Made by a program: the position numbers and the translations under genes | Assembly (NCBI GenBank): GCA_002748505.1 | Contig: PDSN01000077.1 | Location: 1 to 17,340, forward strand | Length of the DNA: 17,340 nucleotides | Source: Gammaproteobacteria bacterium | GTDB taxonomy: Bacteria > Pseudomonadota > Gammaproteobacteria > Pseudomonadales > Halieaceae | Reading direction: 5' to 3' | Shown here: positions 6,389-13,251 of the stretch, piece by piece | How the letters are laid out: every line of letters starts with the position of its first letter | How positions within the stretch are numbered: position 1 is the first letter of the stretch | Notes under the pieces: generated by a model | What the model was told of the DNA's origin: nothing | Seen by the model: only the letters and a program-made list of their open reading frames with translations | Database searches by the model: none

Positions 6389-8372
6389 TAAATTACTGAT
6401 TGCCAACCGCGGCGAAATTGCCTGCCGTGTTATCCACACTGCCCGTGAGATGGGTATTACCACCGTCGCCGTCTATTCCGATGCCGACCAGAGTGCACTG
6501 CATGTGGAACTGGCCGACGAGGCGGTTTATTTGGGGCCGGCCGCAGCAAAGGACTCCTATCTGCGCAGCGACCTTATTTTACAGATAGCAAAGGATACCG
6601 GCGCCCAGGCAATTCACCCCGGGTATGGTTTTTTATCTGAAAACGCCGACTTTGCCCGGCAATGTAAAGAGGCCGGTGTGGTATTCGTAGGGCCGAGCGC
6701 CGAGGCAATTTCGGCGATGGGTTCAAAATCCAATGCCAAAGTCATTATGGAAAACGCCGGTGTGCCCCTGGTGCCCGGCTATCACGGTGACGACCAAAGC
6801 CCGCAGACCTTGAAAAAGGCCGCCGATGATATGGGCTACCCCGTGCTGCTAAAAGCCACCGCCGGTGGTGGTGGCAAGGGGATGCGCCAGGTTGAACACA
6901 GCGATGCATTTGACGATGCACTGGCAGCAGCCAAACGCGAAGCGCTGGCCAGCTTCGGCGACGATGATATGCTGGTCGAGAAATACCTCACTCAGCCTCG
7001 ACATGTAGAAGTGCAGGTGTTTTGCGACTCCCTGGGTAATGGTGTCTATCTTGCCGAGCGCGATTGTTCACTGCAACGCCGTCACCAAAAAGTTATTGAA
7101 GAGGCTCCCGCACCGGGTTTAAGCGATGCGCTGCGTGTGCAAATGGGCGAGGCCGCAGTGCAGGCGGCGAAGGCCATCAACTATTGCGGCGCTGGCACAG
7201 TGGAATTTTTATTGGATAAAACCGGCGAGTTTTATTTTATGGAAATGAACACTCGCCTGCAGGTGGAACATCCCGTTACGGAAATGATTACCGGGCAGGA
7301 TCTGGTCAAATGGCAGTTGCAGGTCGCCGCTGGTGAACCGCTGCCTCTGGCGCAGGAACAGATTACCACTAACGGCCACGCCTTTGAGGCACGTATTTAC
7401 GCCGAAGACCCGGCGAATGATTTTTTACCCGCCACTGGCACCCTGCATTTTTTACGCCCACCGGCACCGTCAGTGCATGTTCGCGTTGACACAGGTGTAC
7501 GCGAGGGCGATGAAATCAGCGTGCATTACGACCCCATGATCGCCAAGCTCATCGTGTGGGATGAAAACCGCGAACGCGCGCTGGCTCGCCTGGCGCGCAG
7601 TTTGACGGAATATCGTATCGGCGGCACGGTCACTAACATCGACTTTCTCTACCGTTTGGCGAGCGCACAGCCGTTTATCGACCTGGATTTAGACACACGC
7701 TTTATCGAGCGCCATCACGAGCTGATATTCAAGGCCGATGACAGCGGCGACAAACTACTGTGTTTCGCTGCGCTGGCGGTATTGTTAAATCGCTATAAAA
7801 AGCCGCTGAAACATATCGCCAATGATCCATTCTCTCCCTGGCAGGAACACAATGCCTGGCGTCTTAACAAGCTGCATATGCACAAATTAACGCTGAACTA
7901 TAAGGGCAGCGAACTGGCCGCACAGATTCTGCAGGACGGCGATAATTACCAAGTGACGATCAACGATGTTACCCAGACTATCTCTGTGACAGAAGGCTCG
8001 CAAGGCTGGCATTTTACTCAGGACGGTCATCGCCAAACGGTGCAATTGGCCAGTGGAGATGAGCATTGCACGCTTTATTGCGGCCCTCAACACATCACGT
8101 TTGAGGAAGTTCTGCCCGACACCGGTGAGCACGCCCTGGGCGACAATGCCAATGCGCTCTGCGCCCCCATGAATGGCACCATCGTTGCACTATTGGCAGA
8201 GCCTGGACAAAGCGTCGAAAAAGGTACGCCACTATTACTGATGGAGGCCATGAAAATGGAGCACAGTATTAACGCACCGGAGGATGGCAGTGTGGGCGAA
8301 TTCTTTTACCAACCGGGCGAGCTGGTTGATGGCGGCGCGCCACTGCTCGATTTCCAGGCGGCAGCGGAGTAA
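6381..8372 (+). CDS. liuD: 3-Methylcrotonyl-CoA carboxylase, biotin carboxylase/biotin carrier (alpha) subunit LiuD
   Basis: Carboxylates its own biotin using ATP and bicarbonate, then hands the carboxyl group to LiuB. It has 663 residues in the usual order: biotin carboxylase N-domain (FNKLLIANRGEIACRVI at the start), ATP-grasp with glycine-rich loop KATAGGGGKGMR (158-169), active-site strand MEMNTRLQVEHP (287-298), a BC C-domain, a less conserved linker with beta-rich BT domain, and a C-terminal biotinyl domain with MEAMKMEH; the acceptor lysine is Lys625. The 6381 ATG was taken because GAGG lies 9 nt upstream and conserved sequence begins at once; an ATG at 6372 is possible and adds three residues. 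It overlaps the end of liuC. Biotinylation requires BirA, encoded in this window. Confidence 0.95.
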   Translation: MFNKLLIANRGEIACRVIHTAREMGITTVAVYSDADQSALHVELADEAVYLGPAAAKDSYLRSDLILQIAKDTGAQAIHPGYGFLSENADFARQCKEAGVVFVGPSAEAISAMGSKSNAKVIMENAGVPLVPGYHGDDQSPQTLKKAADDMGYPVLLKATAGGGGKGMRQVEHSDAFDDALAAAKREALASFGDDDMLVEKYLTQPRHVEVQVFCDSLGNGVYLAERDCSLQRRHQKVIEEAPAPGLSDALRVQMGEAAVQAAKAINYCGAGTVEFLLDKTGEFYFMEMNTRLQVEHPVTEMITGQDLVKWQLQVAAGEPLPLAQEQITTNGHAFEARIYAEDPANDFLPATGTLHFLRPPAPSVHVRVDTGVREGDEISVHYDPMIAKLIVWDENRERALARLARSLTEYRIGGTVTNIDFLYRLASAQPFIDLDLDTRFIERHHELIFKADDSGDKLLCFAALAVLLNRYKKPLKHIANDPFSPWQEHNAWRLNKLHMHKLTLNYKGSELAAQILQDGDNYQVTINDVTQTISVTEGSQGWHFTQDGHRQTVQLASGDEHCTLYCGPQHITFEEVLPDTGEHALGDNANALCAPMNGTIVALLAEPGQSVEKGTPLLLMEAMKMEHSINAPEDGSVGEFFYQPGELVDGGAPLLDFQAAAE

Positions 8373-8377
8373 ATACT

Positions 8378-9289
8378 GTGATTGATACCAATAAGCCCGT
8401 TACCCTGGTAGAGGTTGGCCCGCGCGACGGCCTGCAAAATGAGAGCGGCCCTCTTAGCACCGAGGCGAAAATTGCACTGGTCAATGCGCTTGCGGAAGCT
8501 GGGTTGCGGGTGATTGAAACCGGCAGTTTCGTCAACCCCAAGTGGGTGCCGCAGATGCAAGATAGTGCCGAGGTGTTTGCGGGCATTCAAAGAAAACCTG
8601 ACGTGCGCTACAGCGCCTTGACCCCGAATGTGAAGGGTTTTGAGCGCGCCATCGCCGCGGGCGCCGACGAAGTGGCGGTTTTTGGTGCAGCGTCGGAGGC
8701 ATTTTCGCAAAAAAACATCAATTGCTCTATCGCCGAAAGCCTGACCCGTTTTGAAGAGTTAATGAGCCTCGCTAAACAGCACAATATGCCCGTGCGCGGC
8801 TATGTGTCCTGTGTTTTAGGCTGCCCCTATCAGGGTGAGGTCTCACCCGAAGCGGTGCTTGAGGTAAGTGCGCAGCTGTTGGAAATGGGCTGCTACGAAA
8901 TCTCCCTCGGCGATACCATCGGCACCGGCAATGCGGGTTCGATGGCGCAACTGTTGAGCGTTCTGCTAAAAACCATTCCCGCAGAAAAACTCGCCGTGCA
9001 CTGTCACGACACCTACGGTCAGGCGCTTGCCAATATCTACGTGGCGCTTGAGCACGGTATTCGCACTGTCGATACCTCGGTGGCGGGCTTGGGCGGATGC
9101 CCCTATGCGCACGGGGCTTCGGGCAATGTCGCCACGGAAGATGTGCTCTATATGCTCCAGGGTCTGGGTTTTGATACGGGGATTGATCTTCGCGCGCTGA
9201 TTCTCGCAGGACAGGCTATCAGCGATGCGCTTGAACGCCCTAATGGTTCACGCACCGCGCGTGCAATGCTGGAAAAGCTGGCGCAATAA
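8378..9289 (+). CDS. liuE: Hydroxymethylglutaryl-CoA lyase LiuE
   Basis: Cleaves HMG-CoA to acetoacetate and acetyl-CoA, the last step of the leucine branch. The 303-residue TIM-barrel protein shows the metal/catalytic strand VEVGPRDGLQNE (Arg16, Asp17), the metal-binding HCHDTYGQ (His208, His210) and the signature GLGGCPYAHGASGN with catalytic Cys241 in the flexible loop. Homocitrate and isopropylmalate synthases share the fold but lack this loop. Start is GTG at 8378, preceded by GGAG 8 nt upstream and only 5 nt past the liuD stop. No acetoacetate-activating gene (CoA transferase or acetoacetyl-CoA synthetase) follows, so acetoacetate must be handled elsewhere in the genome. Confidence 0.95.
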   Translation: MIDTNKPVTLVEVGPRDGLQNESGPLSTEAKIALVNALAEAGLRVIETGSFVNPKWVPQMQDSAEVFAGIQRKPDVRYSALTPNVKGFERAIAAGADEVAVFGAASEAFSQKNINCSIAESLTRFEELMSLAKQHNMPVRGYVSCVLGCPYQGEVSPEAVLEVSAQLLEMGCYEISLGDTIGTGNAGSMAQLLSVLLKTIPAEKLAVHCHDTYGQALANIYVALEHGIRTVDTSVAGLGGCPYAHGASGNVATEDVLYMLQGLGFDTGIDLRALILAGQAISDALERPNGSRTARAMLEKLAQ

Positions 9290-9298
9290 TAATCACTA

Positions 9299-9643
9299 AT
9301 GCAACAGCAAAACCCGGTTTATCTGCGTACGCTTGCCGCCGTGCTGGTCGGTGTGTCGGGTTTTGCACACGTCGTTCAGCTCTGGTTTGTGCCACTTAGC
9401 GAGCCCGCCCTGCTTCGCGCTCTGTTTGGCGCGGTGTATTTGCTGGTTTGCATTGGGCTGCTGGGACTCTCTCAACTGGCTTTGCTACTGGGTATTCTCG
9501 CACCCATTGGCACCACTTTGTATCTCCTACAGGCCACAGGACTTGATGGCAATTGGCTGAGTTACGCCCAGGCAATACTCGACACAATCAGCGCTGGTCT
9601 TTGCGCCTGGCTGCTACACCTGTTCGCAGCCAAGCGGCGCTGA
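9299..9643 (+). CDS. Small four-helix membrane protein of unknown function
   Basis: I do not recognise the family. The 114-residue product is strongly hydrophobic, with four probable membrane helices at about 11-30, 40-58, 60-80 and 90-110, short loops and a basic C-terminal AKRR, so the C-terminus is probably cytoplasmic. It begins 9 nt after liuE and may be read from the liu transcript, but its ATG has no clear Shine-Dalgarno, so expression could depend on coupling to liuE termination. Its 3' end overlaps the convergent oxygenase gene by 30 bp. Reality of the gene is supported by the coherent helix pattern and by the absence of another gene in the interval; function is open. Confidence 0.7.
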   Translation: MQQQNPVYLRTLAAVLVGVSGFAHVVQLWFVPLSEPALLRALFGAVYLLVCIGLLGLSQLALLLGILAPIGTTLYLLQATGLDGNWLSYAQAILDTISAGLCAWLLHLFAAKRR

Positions 9644-10855
9644 ATCATCCGGGTTGGCAATCAGAAACAGCAGCACCAGTAGCGCTGCGTTAAGCGCCAC
9701 GTAAATCATCACGCCGCTGTGCAGTGAAGACGGCAGGGCAAGCGCTGGCAGCGACACACCCGCCAGCAACACAAGCAAACGCGCGGCATCCAGAAACAGT
9801 GCCCTTGGGTTTGCATCCAACCACCAACCCGTGGAGGTGGCGCACCACAGCATGGACAGGGCCAAAAAACAGCCACCGGCATAGCTCAGCTCTGAAATTT
9901 CGAGTATTTTACCCAGGGTCGCCACGGCGATAAGCTGCAAAAACGCATAGCCAGAAACCAGGCGCGGCACGCTTGGATCAAAGCGTTGAAAACTCGCCAG
10001 GTCGTGTTTGGGAAGCGGAAACTGCGCGTTAACATCTGCGGGTCGCCAGCCGGTGCGCCCAATCAACACCCGCAACTTATCGCTGAGTTTTTTGGTATGC
10101 CATATATCCTTGGCCATATAGACATAAATATGCGTCAGGGCGGTAAAAGCACTAAAACTGCGGATGGGGCCGCGAATGCCGTACACACAGGGTTCCTCAT
10201 CCAGCTCCTCCTGAAACGTACCGAACAGTCTGTCCCACAGGATAAAAATTCCACCATAATTTCTGTCGATATAGGTATCGTTTTGGGCGTGATGCACACG
10301 GTGGTTGGAGGGTGTTACAAATATCCACTCATACCAACCCAGCTTGGGCACATGACGGGTATGCACCCAGAACTGGTAAATCAGATTGATAGAACCAACG
10401 GACACCACAACCTCCGCGGGCACACCGCAGACAAACAGGGGAATGTAAAAAATCCAACTGAATAAAAACCCGGTAGAGGTCTGACGCAAAGCGGTGCTTA
10501 AGTTGTACTCTTCACTTTGGTGATGGGCGACGTGCGCCGCCCACAGAATTGTGCGCTCGTGCCCCAGGCGGTGCAGCCAGTAGTAGCAAAAATCGTAAAA
10601 CACCAGGGCGAAAACCCAGGTTCCCCAATGGCTGGCGTTCATCTGCCAGAGGGAAAAATGCTGCACTATCATGTCGTATACAATAGCCGACACCCCGAGC
10701 ACCACAAAACGTCGCGCCTGGCTCAAAATCCCCAACATTAAACTGCCCACCGTATCGTTAAGGCGGTAGGTATTGTGTTTTTGCGCAATGCCGTACCACA
10801 GCTCAACAATCATCGCGACAATAAAAAAAGGCACGGCGTAGGGTACGTAGTTCAT
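9614..10855 (-). CDS. Membrane di-iron oxygenase of the fatty acid hydroxylase/sterol desaturase superfamily, AGMO-like
   Basis: A multi-pass membrane protein of 413 residues with the eight-histidine di-iron signature: HRLGH (His95, His99), HVAHH (His108, 111, 112) and HRVHH (His185, 188, 189). The surrounding text, WAAHVAHHQSEEYNLSTALRQ (starting at Trp105), IYQFWVHT, and HRVHHAQN...DRNYGG...WDRLFGTF, closely follows vertebrate alkylglycerol monooxygenase (TMEM195), which cleaves ether lipids using tetrahydrobiopterin. Hydrophobic segments lie before the first motif (residues 5-22, 48-65, 78-94) and after the core (about 310-405), making an extra C-terminal membrane part. Start ATG at 10855 has AAAGGA upstream. 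Substrate in this bacterium is unknown; a sterol or fatty acid hydroxylase role cannot be excluded. Confidence 0.85.
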   Translation of the reverse strand: MNYVPYAVPFFIVAMIVELWYGIAQKHNTYRLNDTVGSLMLGILSQARRFVVLGVSAIVYDMIVQHFSLWQMNASHWGTWVFALVFYDFCYYWLHRLGHERTILWAAHVAHHQSEEYNLSTALRQTSTGFLFSWIFYIPLFVCGVPAEVVVSVGSINLIYQFWVHTRHVPKLGWYEWIFVTPSNHRVHHAQNDTYIDRNYGGIFILWDRLFGTFQEELDEEPCVYGIRGPIRSFSAFTALTHIYVYMAKDIWHTKKLSDKLRVLIGRTGWRPADVNAQFPLPKHDLASFQRFDPSVPRLVSGYAFLQLIAVATLGKILEISELSYAGGCFLALSMLWCATSTGWWLDANPRALFLDAARLLVLLAGVSLPALALPSSLHSGVMIYVALNAALLVLLFLIANPDDSAPLGCEQV

Positions 10856-10866
10856 TGCATAGTCCT

Positions 10867-10892
10867 TTAACCCGGATGTTTCACCAGTAAAT
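10867..10892. repeat. Solo copy C of the 26-bp dispersed repeat
   Basis: Identical over 26 bp to the right arm of the inverted repeat at 2242-2267 (in reverse complement) and one mismatch from its left arm over 23 bp. Core: CCCGGATGTTTCACCA. It fills most of the 48-bp gap between the DUF465-like gene and the AGMO-like gene, both on the minus strand. Read in their direction, the repeat ends in GGGTTAA and runs straight into the AAAGGA ribosome binding site of the oxygenase. No second arm lies within the gap, so no long hairpin forms here. Confidence 0.85.
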
Positions 10893-10903
10893 GGTTTTTC
10901 GGG

Positions 10904-11161
10904 CTAGGCGTTAAGATCGGGGATCATTTCGTCCTTCAAACGCTCAATTGCATCCTTCAGGCGCAGTTTTTGCTTTTTCAGCCGTTGCAGGAGAATCTGG
11001 TTGCGGTAGGGAAAAGTGTACAGCTCGGTGATTTTATCATCCAGCGCCCGATGCTGATTTTGCAACATTAGCAACTGCATGCCCGGAGTGATAGGCTCAT
11101 CACCGCTGGCACCGCTTTGCTTCGGCGCGCTGCCCGAGCCGTCTTTGGTTGGAATAGTCAT
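10904..11161 (-). CDS. DUF465/YdcH-like small coiled-coil protein
   Basis: An 85-residue hydrophilic protein. A Ser/Gly/Pro-rich, probably disordered N-terminus (about 1-27) precedes a helical segment with the family pattern HRALDDKITEL (near 37-47) and LKKQKLRLKDAIERLKDE (near 61-78). This spacing of a His-x-x-Leu-Asp helix and a Lys/Leu-rich helix is that of DUF465 (YdcH-type) proteins, whose role is not well established. The N-terminal tail is longer than I expect for the family, so translation might start later, for example at Met28. No strong Shine-Dalgarno precedes either. A good -10-like TATAGT (11195-11200) lies in the 49-bp gap to cysQ without a convincing -35, so it may share the cysQ transcript. 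Confidence 0.8.
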   Translation of the reverse strand: MTIPTKDGSGSAPKQSGASGDEPITPGMQLLMLQNQHRALDDKITELYTFPYRNQILLQRLKKQKLRLKDAIERLKDEMIPDLNA

Positions 11162-11210
11162 GCGTTTTTCATTACATCAGCCGCTACTTGCTTAACTATA
11201 CCGCAAAGTA

Positions 11211-12080
11211 TCAGCCAGTCCTACTTTCCAAGGCCGCAAATGTGCTCCAGCCATGCTCTCGCGCGAAGGTTCGCCACAGTGGCGCAGCGGGGTCGGCAAT
11301 CGCCAGAAAATGCGGGCTGTACAGGCTCTCGCGCGTGTTGTAGCGCAGTGGCACACCCTGCATATCCACCACACAACCACCAGCCGCTTCGAGCAGGGCC
11401 TGCCCTGCAGCAACGTCCCATTCGCAACAGGGTAAATAGCGTGGGTAGCAATCGGCCACGCCGTCTGCCAACTGGCAAAATTTCATCGCGCCGCCGCTGC
11501 TTAGCACATCGAGCTCCGGCTTCTGGGTTTTACACCACCGCATAAACCGCTGCTGTGTCTGCGGGCAGGCACCTTGGCGACTGCCGCAAATCACCAACTG
11601 GTCCGCAAGTGCTCGCGCGCATAGATCGCGGGGCTCAGCGTCGCTGCCCAAATTCCACAACTGCGCGCGCTCACCAGACACACCCACATAAGCGACATTC
11701 TGCAAGGGTAAATACAACACGCCCAATACGCTTTTATGCGCATCGATCAATGCGATATTGACGGAAAAATCACCAGTGCGAGCAATAAACTCGCGCGTAC
11801 CATCCAGGGGATCCAATAACCAGAATCGCTGCCAGTTGTGGCGCTTGTCATATTGTGTTGCACTGCTTTCCTCGGACAGGATCGGCAGCTTGGGTGTCAG
11901 TGTCGCCAGACCTGCCACCAGTACATCGTGGGCGTCAAGGTCAGCCTGAGTAACAGGCGACTGATCAATTTTGTAGGAAACCTGCGTGGTTTGTGCGTTA
12001 TGATAGTGCCTGCGGATCAGCACCCCTGCGTCATCGCAAAGGTCAAGTAGTGGCGCTATCCATTGTTTTAAACCCGACAC
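11211..12080 (-). CDS. cysQ: 3'(2'),5'-bisphosphate nucleotidase CysQ
   Basis: Hydrolyses 3'-phosphoadenosine 5'-phosphate (PAP), the by-product of sulfate assimilation and of phosphopantetheine transfer, to AMP. The 289-residue protein has inositol-monophosphatase-fold metal motifs: PVTQAD (42-47), PILSEES (66-72, with Glu70), WLLDPLDGTREFI (87-99; Asp90, Asp93) and the C-terminal WDVAAGQALLEAAGG (Trp221-Asp222). The DPLDGTREF form with Arg-Glu-Phe after GT is typical of CysQ rather than inositol monophosphatase. The start is GTG at 12080 with AAGGA placed 7 nt upstream. A -10-like TACAAT (12109-12114) lies in the 72-bp region shared with divergent yrfG, without a clear -35. In Pseudomonas cysQ usually neighbours nudE and a yrfG homologue; nudE is absent here. 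Confidence 0.95.
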   Translation of the reverse strand: MSGLKQWIAPLLDLCDDAGVLIRRHYHNAQTTQVSYKIDQSPVTQADLDAHDVLVAGLATLTPKLPILSEESSATQYDKRHNWQRFWLLDPLDGTREFIARTGDFSVNIALIDAHKSVLGVLYLPLQNVAYVGVSGERAQLWNLGSDAEPRDLCARALADQLVICGSRQGACPQTQQRFMRWCKTQKPELDVLSSGGAMKFCQLADGVADCYPRYLPCCEWDVAAGQALLEAAGGCVVDMQGVPLRYNTRESLYSPHFLAIADPAAPLWRTFAREHGWSTFAALESRTG

Positions 12081-12152
12081 GAGACATCCTTACACTGATA
12101 TGCGCGCCATTGTACTACATCCTCACACCCCAGACCGCTGGAAAATACAAGA

Positions 12153-12833
12153 ATGATCAATTGGCGCGAGATAGACACCGTGCTGCTGGACATGGACGGC
12201 ACACTGCTTGACTTACACTTTGACAACTATTTCTGGCAACAGCAATTGCCCGATGTCTACGTTGCCAGCCAAGGCAGAGACGACGATACGGTGCGCGCTG
12301 AGCTGAACAAGCTGTTTGCCGACACCCAGGGCACACTTAACTGGTACTCCTTGGATTACTGGTCGGAACAACTGGGGCTGGATATCGTTACACTGAAGCG
12401 GGAAATCCGTCACCGCATCCAGATCCGGCCCTTTACCGAACAGTTTTTGCAGCACTTGCAACAGGGCCCGCAGGAGGTTCTGTTAGTAACAAATGCGCAT
12501 CGGGACACCGTGGATTTAAAAATGGAGCAGGTTCCCATTGCCCACTATTTCGACCATCTCGTCATTTCGCATGACCTTGCCGCCCCCAAGGAACAGCAAG
12601 ATTTCTGGCACGCCCTGATGAAGCTGCATCCCTTTAACCCGGATCGAACCCTGTTTATCGACGACACCCTCAGTGTACTGCAAGCCGCGCAGGATTTTGG
12701 GATCGCTCACCTGCTCACCCTCACCCAACCCGACAGCCAACAACAGCGGCGCCTGGATACGCAATTTCCCAGTATTCACCATTTTGACGAAATCATGCCA
12801 CCGCTGGCACAACCCGAACGGGTCATCTGCTAA
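12153..12833 (+). CDS. yrfG: HAD-family GMP/IMP nucleotidase YrfG
   Basis: A cytoplasmic nucleotidase; the E. coli homologue YrfG acts on GMP and IMP. The 226 residues align closely in memory with E. coli YrfG, including TVLLDMDGTLLDLHFDNYFW (Asp13 nucleophile, Asp15 acid/base) and NWYSLDYWSEQLGLDI. HAD motif II is LLVTNAHRD, motif III Lys is in APKEQ, and motif IV is LFIDDTLSVLQAAQDFGI. The ATG at 12153 starts just ahead of the conserved WREIDTVLLD and follows only a weak AAG-containing site. Its stop codon overlaps the start of hslR (TAATG), the same pairing as in E. coli, where hslO follows. Confidence 0.93.
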   Translation: MINWREIDTVLLDMDGTLLDLHFDNYFWQQQLPDVYVASQGRDDDTVRAELNKLFADTQGTLNWYSLDYWSEQLGLDIVTLKREIRHRIQIRPFTEQFLQHLQQGPQEVLLVTNAHRDTVDLKMEQVPIAHYFDHLVISHDLAAPKEQQDFWHALMKLHPFNPDRTLFIDDTLSVLQAAQDFGIAHLLTLTQPDSQQQRRLDTQFPSIHHFDEIMPPLAQPERVIC

Positions 12834-13219
12834 TGGACAAACTGCGTTTGGATAAGTGGCTGTGGGCGGCACGTTTTTTCAAGACTCGCAGCCTGGCAAA
12901 AAACGCCATTGAGGGCGGCAAGGTGCAGCTAGATGGCCACCGGGTCAAAGTCTCAAAAGAAATCAGTGTGGGTGACACCCTTCGCATTCGCCAGGGCTGG
13001 GATGAGAAGGACGTGGAGGTGCTGGCGTTGTCCGAACAGCGCCGCGGCGCACCTGAAGCGCAAAAACTCTACCGGGAAACTGCCGAGAGTGAGCACAGAC
13101 GCAAACAAAACGCCGAACTGCGCAAAGCCGCTGGGGGTATGGTTGAGCGTCCCGCGACGCGCCCCAACAAACGCCAGCGCCGACAAATTCATCGTTTCAA
13201 ACAGCAGGGCGAGCACTAA
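12833..13219 (+). CDS. hslR: Heat shock protein 15 homologue HslR (S4 RNA-binding protein)
   Basis: Binds stalled large ribosomal subunits carrying nascent chains in E. coli, helping to recycle them. The 128-residue product opens with the S4 RNA-binding domain (about residues 4-65): LRLDKWLWAARFFKTRSLAK, GGKVQLDGHRVK and VSVGD-like VGDTLRIRQG. A charged helix and a very basic C-terminal tail (RPNKRQRRQIHRFK) follow, as in E. coli Hsp15. It is translationally coupled to yrfG through TAATG. The usual next gene hslO (Hsp33 chaperone) is missing; the convergent diguanylate cyclase ends 32 bp further on. A small stem GAGCG-cta-CGCTC (13241-13253) lies between the two stops but has no U tract, so I do not call it a terminator. 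Confidence 0.95.
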   Translation: MDKLRLDKWLWAARFFKTRSLAKNAIEGGKVQLDGHRVKVSKEISVGDTLRIRQGWDEKDVEVLALSEQRRGAPEAQKLYRETAESEHRRKQNAELRKAAGGMVERPATRPNKRQRRQIHRFKQQGEH

Positions 13220-13251
13220 CAGGCATTTCGCCAGCACAGCGAGCGCTACGC

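Noticed and set aside
9646..9655. CATCCGGGTT, a 10-bp match to the repeat core
   Set aside because: Inside the AGMO-like coding sequence, short, and without the TTTCACCA part of the repeat.
12631..12644. 14-bp match (CCTTTAACCCGGAT) to the flank and core of repeat copy C
   Set aside because: It lies inside yrfG in a normal coding context (HPFNPDRTLF) and the match ends abruptly; most likely chance.
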